From Rhynchosporium graminicola (Eukaryota; Ascomycota; Leotiomycetes; Helotiales; Ploettnerulaceae), in assembly GCA_900074885.1 (NCBI GenBank), contig FJUW01000003.1, forward strand, positions 1,164,196-1,228,195: 64,000 nt of DNA, read 5' to 3'. Position 1 is the first letter of the stretch. Each line of letters begins with the position of its first letter. A program made the position numbers and the translations under genes. Positions 22,113-31,830 of this stretch are shown piece by piece. Below the pieces are notes generated by a model. The model searched no databases. It worked only from the letters and a program-made list of their open reading frames with translations, and was not told the origin of the DNA.

Positions 22113-24263
22113 GATTGCTTATCGGTTCCTACAGCTCTAGAAATCATCACTCTCCTAACTGGTATGATCAACCGTATCTTAAATACCCTACAAGCAGTCC
22201 ATGATCCCCACCCTTGCCATCACGTCAACAATGTCTTGATGAGGTGTCGGGGGTAATGTTTGTCTTACCGCCCTGACGGGCAGGGGTCGGCAGGGGTAGC
22301 GCGTCTGGTCAGAACACTAGCTGAGAACGCGGTTGTACTGTATTCCTTAACTACTCTGTTCATTTGAAATGAATTTTCTATTAGGATGCCGGTCCCGGAG
22401 CTATTAAAACGCCTTGACAACAGAGTGTTTTTTAAACGGTCTACTATGCGAAAGTCTCATATTTCCGAGAAGAATCGAAAGCTCCGGCTAGCTTTCGCTA
22501 TAGCACATCGAGGCTGGACCTTCCACAATTAGTGTAAATCTCTTTGATCTAACGAGACTTAGATCAAAAGCGGCCCGCACCGAAAGACGAAGGTACTTCG
22601 TACATGGCCAAATAAACGTAGATTTAATATCCCTGCATACACTCATAAGAAACAGCGTCCTGTAATAATTATTACATCGATTGAAAAGCAGAAAATTAGC
22701 ATATAGATAGATATAGGTCAATATAAAGAGGGTATACAAAGCATGAAACAGAATTATTGAAACCTGAATTGTATAGCATTTTAAATAACGAAGCGCGCAC
22801 GGACGTCGAATCTACATTTAATCGGGCATGTACGAAGTATGATATATAGCGAGAGCAAACTTGGGAGGCTTAGAATGAAATTGTCATACCTGGGCTCTTG
22901 AATGAGCTTAAGAAGAGATACTAGAGCGTATAGAAGCTATAATTACTACATATGGACTATTCACTAAGTACTCGTACTATTTGATAGCAATCTAAGTGTT
23001 GAAATTCCAGCTTTTGATTATTCCCAGTACCACACTGGGAACTAACACTCCTTGAGCTCGATAAGACGACTTGGCTGAGCCTGAAATCGGTATGTTTCCC
23101 TATCTTCTCCATCTTCTCCGTAATCAACCTGTCAGATCCGCATTTTCTCGTCCCATGTGTTGTCTGGTGACAGACGGATAGCTGGTGGCGTTAACCTTGG
23201 AAGCTTCATCTGCAGTAGCTTTGATGGGTAATGAGCCGCAGTGAGACCGAGCCTGACATATTCCTTCTCAATTCCGGGGAGCTTGAGGATCACCGATATT
23301 TTCAAGAGAAATGACGACTCTGTCCTTGCTCGGTAATACCCCGCGTTGCCACGAAGTTGCGGGGTATGGACGCCACAGTCACATGATCGAAACACCTGGG
23401 GGCCAAGAGGATAGAATTCGAGGCGGCGGGTGCCTTCAAAGGCCGAGAGTAAGGAATCCTGGATTGACTGAACTACATCTAAGAGAGCAGTGCCAACGCC
23501 TGGTTACTCTTGAAGGCTGATAAACGCGTATGTAAACAAGCTCTGCTCGGCTTCGCGAAATCAGCACTCGCTTATTTAAGTCTCATCAACATGCTAAAAG
23601 ATGCATTATTTGTGCATTTCTATCGACCACAAGAGAAGATAGAGGTTGAAAAAAATGATTCGTCTCAGAGTTTTGAAAGACTCGCAGGAAATCGCGCTAG
23701 AATTTCAATTGCCAGTCATGGAAATTGTGCTTAATCGACTACCTGGTTTTACGAGATCACGTTCCTATATTCCGTTGCGGATCGTCCAGATATCACATCG
23801 ATCCTCCAAGAAGAGCCTCTAAAGTCACACTCATCAGCTTGGCCGTGAATAACTTGGTAGGCCCGTACTTTCTGAGGCCACCTCAGGAGATCAGGACCGT
23901 TCATTATCATCAGGTGACCTGCCTATAGAGCTTCGCCCAGTCTCGCGCCCTCCACTGAGCCGCTACAAGACATTGTTCGCGACCAACGATCACTGAAATC
24001 AAACAGCTGTTACCAAGTAAAAGGTCAAGACGGTGTAAAGTGCTTGCTATGTTCTCACTTGTGGATTTGTAAAGGAGGTTCAGGCCGCATGCGGAATTGC
24101 CCAGCCGTGAAAGCGTACGATGAACAAAGATCAGATCCTGTCAAAGAGCCTATGGTTGATCTTGTGTCTGACATAAAGACCCGATCTCTGGAAGGGCTAT
24201 TGTGCTCTGACATTATTCCTGGCAACCCAACACTGTTAGCTTTCAAAATTCTCTTTGCATAGC
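22113..24263. other. Gene-poor stretch upstream of the DUF6590 locus
   Basis: About 2.1 kb. 22113-22300 should contain the GH3 promoter. Between 22480 and 23000 the DNA is AT-rich without coding character. Short open frames from 23100 to 24260 have no recognisable motifs. Confidence 0.45.
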
Positions 24264-25280
24264 ATGGCCCCCCAACCCCCCAAAAGTGGTGCGAAAAATC
24301 ATGGATCCCCGCCCGGATCACCAGATAAATCCAACAAAAGAATACTCAGAAGTTCGGTGGATACCATTGCGAAGATCGCGAAAATAGACATCGCAAAGGT
24401 TACCAAAAAGCCAAAGTCGGCTAAGGACAGAAGAAAGGCAAATCTGAAGGCTGGAAACAATGCTCTTGCGGAGGAAGCCGCTGTGGATACAGAGATCGAA
24501 GTCGAGCCAGAGGAGGATGCTGTTGCTGCACGTGCGCCTGCGCCTGAACTAGAGCTAGTCGAAGCCGAGCTGATTGATGTCGGAGTACGACAGGACTACA
24601 GAGACTTCAAACTTGGCCATGTTATCACAAGAGTCGCCCATTCAACTTTTATCATAGATCCAGCATTCGGGAATGAAACACCCCCGGATATGATCACTTG
24701 GACGAAGTTTGGACCAGTGTATTCGAAGCCCAGGAAATTCGTCATTATCGCTCGGTTTCTTGATCACATGGTCTGCCTTCCCATATTCAGCTATGGGGGA
24801 TCAGGTCTCTCGCGCAAGCCTAACAAAAAAGAATACGTGGGAATCAGAGACGCACAATACTTCTTCAACACCATCGATGAGTCACCAAATGGCCCAGCAC
24901 TAATTGTCGAGCGCAAGTTTCGTGTCGGGAAATTCTTTGGCAAGAAAGATCGGAGTGTCGTCAATGGAACGTCTTATGTTCAGATTACACAGCCAGGTTA
25001 GTTTAGTGCCCTGTTACGACCCGACTGGCGCGATTTCAGTGACTCTGCTTTGCATAGAGACATTGGGTTTGGGCAGTCAGCTCATTCTATATATTCAAAT
25101 GTGAGCCAGTGCTGTGCTGACAAGATTCTTCTAGTCTGCGTCCTGTATATAGAAAACTGTACAATCGACTCTTTGATGAAGATTGGTGATTTGACAAAGC
25201 TTATTAGTCTATACAATCAGAACAGACCAAATCCAGATGCTCCACCAGCGGTTCGTCCTCCTCCAAGGGTTCGAAATTAA
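24264..25280 (+). CDS. DUF6590-like protein, copy 1
   Basis: Function unknown. Exon 1 is 24264-24996 and exon 2 is 25135-25280, joined in phase (TQP-VCVLYIENCTIDSL) to give 292 residues. The first 90 residues are Lys-rich and basic (IAKIDIAKVTKKPKSAKDRR), followed by an acidic Glu/Ala stretch. From about residue 110 comes the shared domain: DFKLGHVITRVAH, VYSKPRKFVIIARFLDHMV, CLPIFSYGGSGLSRK, EYVGIRDAQYF and SYVQITQP. I assign DUF6590 from the R-x-F-V-I...H-x-x-x-LPI-x-[ST]-[YH]-x-x-x-GL pattern, remembered rather than searched. The neighbour at 25821 is its closest paralogue: both start MAP and share a Lys-rich N-terminus with an LKAG motif. Confidence 0.75.
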
Positions 25281-25820
25281 GCAAGCTGGCAAATCTGCAA
25301 TTTCTAGGATGGCGTTGGCCGGATTTTGTTCCCTGTTTCTTCTCCTTTCAATGTTCTGAGTTTTAATACATCATTTCAATTCCATAAATGCTGCTAAATC
25401 CCGTACAAATTTCATGTGAAGTCTGCCATAGGGAGGCGCGATTATAATAACATCAACCCTATATTACCTTCTGGCGAGCGTCCTTTTCGCAGCAGATCGG
25501 TTGGAAAGTCATGCGGCCCTCCATGAGATGCAATTACTTGCGCCGAACACCACAATTTGACTATCGTAATCTCGTTTAAAAAGGCCCAAAGAGAATTGAG
25601 TGTGAACACTTCCGGCTGCGGGCAGATCTCCCATTGTGCGGCGAAAGAACAAAGACCACTCTGCAAGCAGTCACAGCCCAACAACACAAACAATGAATGT
25701 ACATTTTAGGTCAATTTGGCAGACGATGCCAGGAACTAACTAACCATACGACTGTTGCGTAGATTTCATCGAATTTTTTCTCCTCGGATCAGTCAACTGT
25801 CAAGGGAAAATATCAATGCG
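25281..25820. other. Spacer between two tandem DUF6590-like genes
   Basis: 540 bases holding the end of one transcription unit and the promoter of the next. No other feature seen. Confidence 0.5.
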
Positions 25821-26717
25821 ATGGCCCCTAGAAAGCCCCTTGCAACCAAGCATGAATGCTTGAAAGCATCTCTGGAGGTCCTGCCCAGCATCAAATCGCA
25901 GAAACTCCTCCCAGTATCTCTACGAAAGCCTCACAAAGCAACAGAAAGAGTAGCTGCAAAGAAAATCGTGAAAATAGTATCGAAAAAGAGAAATGTCGGT
26001 AAACTAAATGAAGTTGCATTGAAAGCAGGCAAATCACGGAACGTCTCTGCAGCAGACACCAACCTCGCCATCCAGGGGAAGCAAAGGTTGCCTAAACTGA
26101 TTATCAAGAAGAGAGTTGAAACTCCTCAAATGCGCAAAATTCCGACAGTAGCACCCAAAAGCACAAAAGACTCCACACCTCAAGCGAAAGGAGCTGGACG
26201 ATTACTGGGAGAAATCATAGAGCCCCATCAATTCAAGCTTGGTCAAATCATCTCCATCGCTTCCCACGAAGAAGTATACCAGGATCCAAGAAACAAAATC
26301 AAACTCGAACCGACCCGAGAACAGACGCTTACGACCTTGGGCTGGGTCTATTCGAAGAACAGGAAGATCGTCGTCACATCTCGCTTCGCTCAACATCTCG
26401 TCGGGCTTCCGATCTACTCGCATGGAGGAAAGGGGCTTGAGAAGAAGGAGAAGTCTGAATTTGTCGGTATCCGAGATGCGAGGTACTTTCGACGCTCGCC
26501 TACAGAATTGAAATACGCGAACTTGTTAAGTCACCGAGCTCATCCTTTTACTCTAGTTGATAAGAAACATTGGGCTGTAATCAACGGGGACTCGTATGTA
26601 CAGTTCACACGTCCTCTGTCTTTCGCATACAACACTAGATGTACAATCGAAGGCAATTTGAATGATGAAGATGTGCAGGCACTTATCGATCTAGCAAACA
26701 GCAACAAGCCAGTATGA
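25821..26717 (+). CDS. DUF6590-like protein, copy 2
   Basis: Function unknown. Single exon of 298 residues, starting at the ATG of MAPRKPLATKHECLK. The N-terminal 130 residues are strongly basic (RVAAKKIVKIVSKKRNVGK), suggesting nuclear localisation or nucleic-acid contact; that is inference. The domain covers about 135-298: QFKLGQIISIASH, GWVYSKNRKIVVTSRFAQHL, GLPIYSHGGKGLEKK, EFVGIRDARYF, SYVQFTRP and CTIEGNLNDEDVQALIDL. It matches copy 1 motif for motif and is the clearest tandem duplicate. It has no intron where copy 1 has one (after TQP/TRP), so one of them gained or lost it. Confidence 0.75.
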   Translation: MAPRKPLATKHECLKASLEVLPSIKSQKLLPVSLRKPHKATERVAAKKIVKIVSKKRNVGKLNEVALKAGKSRNVSAADTNLAIQGKQRLPKLIIKKRVETPQMRKIPTVAPKSTKDSTPQAKGAGRLLGEIIEPHQFKLGQIISIASHEEVYQDPRNKIKLEPTREQTLTTLGWVYSKNRKIVVTSRFAQHLVGLPIYSHGGKGLEKKEKSEFVGIRDARYFRRSPTELKYANLLSHRAHPFTLVDKKHWAVINGDSYVQFTRPLSFAYNTRCTIEGNLNDEDVQALIDLANSNKPV

Positions 26718-27046
26718 CGCTCAGATACAGCTGACGGATTGGTCCTAGACAGTGGCAACAGAGTCGGCGTGTAACTATTCGTGTCTGTCTAGGTAGTGGT
26801 AGACTAGACGACGAGAGACGTCCTCATTGATATTGAGTACCCTTACATTCATTAACTGAGAAGAAGACCTTGGAAATGCGAGGTGTAATCAATCATAAAA
26901 TTTCTACATTTATACATGCTGTGGACATCTTACATCATTCAGGGAGTAGCTGTCATTCTGTACTGTAATTGCATTCATTATTTGAACTATTCTACGTCAA
27001 TGCCTTCGATCCATATCCGTTATCCGAAAGCACACTGAACGCTCGA
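26718..27046. other. Intergenic, converging 3' ends
   Basis: 329 bases between DUF6590 copy 2 (+) and the coiled-coil gene (-). Nothing seen. Confidence 0.5.
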
Positions 27047-28189
27047 TCAAACTTCTAGCTTTCCAAAAGTCTCAGAACCCGGATCAGACCCATATTCGGC
27101 TAATGTGACCTCCCTGTCGCTGACAGGCGTACCATCATCGTGTCTGCCTTTTCGTGTTTCGATCTTGGAAAGCCGAGTGAAATGAATCCTCTCATTCCAA
27201 TCGTCCTGTCTTGCAAGATTATTCATCTTGAACGCTCTTCGCAGGAAGCCCACAACATACTGAGTGGCCCGGTGGTGTACCGTAGACTCTCTCTTGAGAA
27301 ACTTATTGAGAGTGATTTGTCGTGCCCTTGTGTCTCGAGCTATTTCGAACAGCTCATCGTTCGTGAATTCCGCTTCTTGGATATCGTCAGTGAGAGGGAA
27401 ATCACGACCTTCATTGCCGTCGGTCGCTGGCAGTTTTCTAATGTACTCAAAGTATTCGTGTTCTTCGGACACCTGTGGCTCCATCATTTTGATCGCTATT
27501 TCCGATTCAAACACGTCGTTTTGAGACCGAACAAATTTGGGTGTCAAGATGAGAGCTTTGTATTCCTTCCCCTTGACAGAAATTGGCACCAGATCCATGA
27601 CAGTTCCCGTCCTGTACACGATAATCATTAGCACTTGAACAGTATTTAAATCGAGATCTCTAGAAGAGGATAAGAGATGCGTCAAGAAAATCTCGAAAAA
27701 ATTGAGTGAAGGGGAGATAGTAGGCTTCTCCAATACGTACCATGTAATTGCAGCTGAATTGGGTCCAAAAAGATGCCCGCTGTGATATCTAGTGATAGTG
27801 GCTGACTGTTGCCGAGCGATATCTGCAACTTTTTGGTCCATCAAATTGACTGTCCTGTGTTGATTTTGCTGAAGTGCGGCCATCTTCTCGTCGACGGTTT
27901 GATCATCCTTGGTACCAGCGGCTGACTGTTGTTGGGGAATATCTGCAAGTTTCTGGTTCAACAAATCGACTGTCCTCTGCTGGTCCCGCAGAAGTGTAGC
28001 CATATTATCGATGACTATTTGATCATCCTTGAGCCTCTCAGAGTACCATATCTCTGAATTCGGGTCACCTGTGGCGGGTATGGTCTTCTGATCGCGAAGA
28101 AGTTTCGCCATTCTCTCAATGATACCTTGCTGATCTCGAATAAGGTGCGTACACCACGCTTCTGAATACTGCTCTTCCGAGGCGGCCAT
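27047..28189 (-). CDS. Coiled-coil protein with tandem 40-residue repeats, unknown
   Basis: Unrecognised. Two exons (28189-27741 and 27611-27047) around a 129-base in-phase intron give 337 residues; splicing joins SAAITW to TGTVMDLVPISV. Residues 10-130 contain helical repeats: IIERMAKLLRDQKT, then VIDNMATLLRDQQRTVDLL, then VDEKMAALQQNQHRTVNLM, each followed by (N/D)QK(L/V)ADI in the later copies. The DNA unit is 120 bases. The C-terminal 200 residues are mixed charged and globular-looking (KEYKALILTPKFVRSQNDVF, RATQYVVGFLRRAFKMNNL) with no motif I know. It is head-to-head with DUF6590 copy 3, sharing a 466-base promoter region, which suggests joint regulation. Confidence 0.65.
   Translation of the reverse strand: MAASEEQYSEAWCTHLIRDQQGIIERMAKLLRDQKTIPATGDPNSEIWYSERLKDDQIVIDNMATLLRDQQRTVDLLNQKLADIPQQQSAAGTKDDQTVDEKMAALQQNQHRTVNLMDQKVADIARQQSATITRYHSGHLFGPNSAAITWYVLEKPTISPSLNFFEIFLTHLLSSSRDLDLNTVQVLMIIVYRTGTVMDLVPISVKGKEYKALILTPKFVRSQNDVFESEIAIKMMEPQVSEEHEYFEYIRKLPATDGNEGRDFPLTDDIQEAEFTNDELFEIARDTRARQITLNKFLKRESTVHHRATQYVVGFLRRAFKMNNLARQDDWNERIHFTRLSKIETRKGRHDDGTPVSDREVTLAEYGSDPGSETFGKLEV
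27790..28030 (-). repeat. Tandem 120-bp coding repeat
   Basis: GATCATCCTT occurs at 27901 and 28021, and the DNA before each is alike over about 110 bases, giving a 120-base period inside the coiled-coil gene. A third, more diverged unit lies around 28095-28145. The period is a multiple of three, so the frame is kept. Confidence 0.75.
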
Positions 28190-28655
28190 CTTGTTTCGTG
28201 GATTATTGCTGAGGAAGTGAAGCTGATATCCAAAGAGATGATGTTGTCTGGAAATGGCTTGGGATAAACTGTGCAGAGTTGATTTTTGTATACTAAGGAT
28301 TCGCTAATCGGCAAGAGTGGATGGCTTCCAGTGGTGGAGCGATTGAAGAAAATTCCATTCTTTGATGAACGAGGATCCAAAAGCGGGTGAAGGTAAATCA
28401 ATAGCACCTTTGTTGCTTTGTTGTGGATAGGCTTCTGTGAGTCTGTGGCCAAATCTTTCATCATGGGATGATCTGCTATTTTGTCTTCACGGACGTTTGC
28501 AGCCTTTCAATGTTTCAACAAAGCAAGCCGTGGAGGAGATGTAGTACACTTTCCAAAGCGAGTACTTTGTGACCTTCATCATATTCTGAAGCGTCTATGG
28601 AAAAAGTACCCGCACAATCAAAAGCAACGTCAGTGTAAAGCATAAATTTAACACG
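28190..28655. promoter_or_regulatory. Divergent promoter region with inverted CAACAAAGCAA motifs
   Basis: Separates the coiled-coil gene (-) from DUF6590 copy 3 (+). CAACAAAGCAA occurs at 28516-28526, and its reverse complement TTGCTTTGTTG at 28413-28423. The same motif recurs upstream of the RING gene at 35913-35923. Whether it is a regulatory site is unproven. Confidence 0.4.
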
Positions 28656-29489
28656 ATGAGCACGAATAGATGGTCGTCTTTGTTCGGTGACAATTATACG
28701 ATGCCAGGAGACGAGCCAGATGCCATCGACGAAATCAAAGAGGAAGAGGTGTCAAGCCCAACGGAAGAGCCAGTTATTGCAGCCCCCGAAATCGCCACTG
28801 CCAGATTGCAAAGGAGCTCCAGTGATGGAGACTGGAGATCAACAGGCGGTCCACTACAAACCGTAGGAATAGAGTGGAATAGGCGGGCGACTGCACCAGT
28901 GGGAATGATCACACAGTATACGCAACGTGGACAAAGAAAACCCAACACATTCTACGATCTAGGAACCGTGATCAGCGCATACCATCATCTAGCGGGGAAC
29001 CCCCTTCCGATTAATAAGGAACAGACTCTGAACGAATTTCTTAGTCCGGATGGCCAATGGATTCAGAGTAAGGTGCGAAAATTTGTGGTTATTGAAAGAT
29101 CTATAGGGCACTGCCTTGTTCTTCCCATCTTCACATATTCCAATCGGGGCCTGGCAGCCCGAAAAGGTGTTGCCCAAGAGTACATTGGTGTTTTCGATTC
29201 TGAATCTGCTGGACCGCATCGATCGGATAGCAGCAATGGATTCGTGTTGGTCACACGAGCACCAGAGTACAGAAACGTTCCAGAGGGCAGTTTTCACTAC
29301 CAAAGTCTGTCAGCTTACGCCCATCTTACAGCGCCAATAGTGCATGAATATAATATTTCAGTTATTCATGAGGGCACCGTTGTGGGTGAGGAATTAAGAA
29401 AGTTGCTTGCTGCATACAAAAACGCTCAAGTCGACAACCCACCGAAGGGACTTGGAGGGCTGGGGCGAGGTGGAGGCAGGTGGCGTTGA
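28656..29489 (+). CDS. DUF6590-like protein, copy 3
   Basis: Function unknown. Single exon, 277 residues. The N-terminus (1-95) is acidic and Ser/Pro-rich rather than basic, unlike copies 1 and 2. The domain runs from about 97 to 250: NTFYDLGTVISAYHH, KVRKFVVIERSIGHCLVLPI, FTYSNRGLAARKGVAQEYIG and AYAHLTAPIVHEYNISVIHE. The last residues form a Gly/Arg tail (GLGGLGRGGGRWR) that resembles a short RGG-type RNA-binding segment. It is head-to-head with the 27047-28189 gene. The Cys in GHCLVLPI matches the more common family form as I remember it. Confidence 0.75.
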   Translation: MSTNRWSSLFGDNYTMPGDEPDAIDEIKEEEVSSPTEEPVIAAPEIATARLQRSSSDGDWRSTGGPLQTVGIEWNRRATAPVGMITQYTQRGQRKPNTFYDLGTVISAYHHLAGNPLPINKEQTLNEFLSPDGQWIQSKVRKFVVIERSIGHCLVLPIFTYSNRGLAARKGVAQEYIGVFDSESAGPHRSDSSNGFVLVTRAPEYRNVPEGSFHYQSLSAYAHLTAPIVHEYNISVIHEGTVVGEELRKLLAAYKNAQVDNPPKGLGGLGRGGGRWR

Positions 29490-29791
29490 TTCATGCTATT
29501 ATGCTACGGTCATCTTCGGAGGCGCATTCTAGGGAGTACATAGGTTGGGAATTGGATTAGGGCAGGAAAAAATGTCGAGAGGAATTGCATTTGTCTCCTA
29601 TTGATAGACTGACGTTAGTTAACTTCAATTTCACTCCAGCATCTACATTCTTCTGCATCGGTGAACGACGATCCGGAGACGATGAATATAGACATAAAAT
29701 ACGAGAAATTGAATGCTACATTCTTGCTATGAGCTTTGCAGCATTTTTGATCCTAGAGATAACTTTTCAAGATGCAAGTGCTCCCCCGTCC
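29490..29791. other. Intergenic, converging 3' ends
   Basis: About 300 bases with nothing recognised. Confidence 0.5.
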
Positions 29792-31279
29792 TCAATCCTC
29801 TTCTTGCCCTGCTTCATGTCTTTCGACCTCCGCCAATCCACACATTGAACGCCATCGATCAATACGCTTTCGTTCCTTCCCTGTGGCAACTTGAGCTGCA
29901 ACAATACTGACGCTATCAAGTATCCCTACTGACTGACACTCCCAGTCATCAACATCCACCACTGACTCCCCAGTATCTTCATCAGTCTTATACATCCATG
30001 TTTCGATCCTCTCACTATCAACACTGTAGACTTCTGCCGGGTCCATTGACTCAATATGCCCATCTTCAATCTGGCTGACGAAGCCAGACTCCTGATCAAA
30101 CCCCTCGAACTCGATTCTGAGCAATCTGGCATACTCAACAATTTCATCCAAATCTTTCTCTGCTTGGATGAGGTCCTGAGTCGCTGCCTGCCCCTTCTGG
30201 ACCATATCAAGATCGAAGTCCGTCTTCGTTCCATCAAAAATATCTGCAGACTGCAATTGCTGGAATTGATGATACTCCTGGTTGTAGAAGTTGTTCCAGT
30301 TATCGATTCTCGCTTGCACGTCCTGCAAGTTGAAACGTCGTTCTTGAAGAGTGCTGAAAACTTCCTGGCCCTCATCGTCAGTTTCCTGACGAGCATACTC
30401 ACTCGGAGAGGGTGAGTATCCTTGATCGGTCACGGCTGAGTGTATTTGTTGATTAGATTCCATAGTGATTGCGTCATCACGGCCTTCTAAGACATCTTCG
30501 ATCAGGTCGTTCGATTCAAGAACCATGTGTAGGCTGGCTAGCACCTGCGACAAAGGTATTTCCAACTCACATCCCCAGTGGTGAGATTTCGTCTGAAGCC
30601 TTGACATCTCCTGTTCTCGCTCAATCAATAATTCTTCTGCTTCTTGTATGCTTTCGTAATGTGAAGTTTGATCCTGGTCTTGAGGTGAATCGGCAATCAT
30701 TTGCTGGAACTCTGCCATCAACGAGTGAATGTCGGCTACCTCCTCTACAACAACCTCAATCTTAGCAGCGTATGATCCTATCTTCTGCTTTGCCTGGTAC
30801 ACAGCGTTCAAATTCCATGCAAGTGTGTCTGTTAAGGCCAGTCCTGTGCTGATTTCCCCATCATCTCCTGGGAAAGTAAAAAGCTTCAAATAGCGTGCCG
30901 TCAGAGGCAGTGGTTCGACGTGTGCATACGAGAGTCCCTCATTGGACTCAATCTTCGGTGGCTGATCCGGTGAAAGGTGGAAAGATTCTACCATTGATGC
31001 ATCGGAGTTTTTGGTAACAATGTTCGGAGCGGTTTCAGGGCGGCCATTATTTCTTGTTCGTATGTCTTTTCTTTTCCTCTTGTTTGTTGTGTGGTCAGAC
31101 ATGCAGGTCAAATCTCCTGCACTTGTCGGAATTCCACAATCTGAACGAGGAACGGTTCCACGATTACTGGTGCCGCCAAGGACCAGAGGATCTTGCAAAC
31201 TTTGATTATCCCTCCGTACTAATGAAGCAATATTTCTGAATATCTTGCCATTGACCACTCGTTCGACGAAGCCGTCCAT
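29792..31279 (-). CDS. Acidic coiled-coil protein, unknown
   Basis: Unrecognised single-exon gene of 495 residues, with the start placed at the only suitable ATG (MDGFVERVVNGKIFRN). Residues 1-130 are Ser/Thr/Asn-rich and contain a basic patch (TTNKRKRKDIRTRNN) that could act as a nuclear signal. About 155-400 is rich in Glu, Gln and Asp with heptad-like spacing (EEVADIHSLMAEFQQMI, AEELLIEREQEMSRLQTK, DLIQAEKDLDEIVEYA). The C-terminus ends with a conserved-looking block: VDDWECQSVGILDSVS and GKERKRIDRWRSMCGLAEVE. Head-to-head with DUF6590 copy 4 across about 550 bases. No enzyme motif is visible. Confidence 0.65.
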   Translation of the reverse strand: MDGFVERVVNGKIFRNIASLVRRDNQSLQDPLVLGGTSNRGTVPRSDCGIPTSAGDLTCMSDHTTNKRKRKDIRTRNNGRPETAPNIVTKNSDASMVESFHLSPDQPPKIESNEGLSYAHVEPLPLTARYLKLFTFPGDDGEISTGLALTDTLAWNLNAVYQAKQKIGSYAAKIEVVVEEVADIHSLMAEFQQMIADSPQDQDQTSHYESIQEAEELLIEREQEMSRLQTKSHHWGCELEIPLSQVLASLHMVLESNDLIEDVLEGRDDAITMESNQQIHSAVTDQGYSPSPSEYARQETDDEGQEVFSTLQERRFNLQDVQARIDNWNNFYNQEYHQFQQLQSADIFDGTKTDFDLDMVQKGQAATQDLIQAEKDLDEIVEYARLLRIEFEGFDQESGFVSQIEDGHIESMDPAEVYSVDSERIETWMYKTDEDTGESVVDVDDWECQSVGILDSVSIVAAQVATGKERKRIDRWRSMCGLAEVERHEAGQEED

Positions 31280-31830
31280 TGTACGTTTTGATTTGGATGT
31301 GGTCAGGAGGGGTTTCAGCTTCGCGGTGACAGGCAAGGAACTATGGCCCGTTGTGTTGACTTCGATTTCAATATACAAATGATGAAGAGCACAGCGGGCA
31401 ATCGCACCTCAGCATCTTGATTGCACGTTTGTGTATTTGGAAGCGGAGTGTTGTGTAGGATTGGTGCGAGTTTTCTGCAATAAAGAAGTAAGGGAACGCC
31501 GGACCAAGTGTAGCGCTGAACATGGCCGTGGAAGGACAAAGAAAGTGTGCCGTGAACAGCTGAAAGGAAGAGCTCTTCGGAAAAAGACCACTCGTTTTCG
31601 CAGCCATATGCAACGCAGCTCTATGAAAGAAATACGAAAATAAAGAAAAAAGCAGCCGGAATATCGTCTCTTTCACATCAAGTTGAGATGCTTTGAAAGA
31701 ATGAGTGCCTTTAGCATGGCTACGAATATGCCAACGCCATATCGCAAGATGTCCCGTTCCGCAAGTCATCTTAATTACGACGTACTTTTTGTCCTTACTC
31801 AATCTCCATTTAGTATTTCTCTAGATTCTC
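31280..31830. promoter_or_regulatory. Divergent promoter region between coiled-coil gene and DUF6590 copy 4
   Basis: 551 bases with both genes pointing away from it. No shared motif with the other divergent pair could be defended here. Confidence 0.45.
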
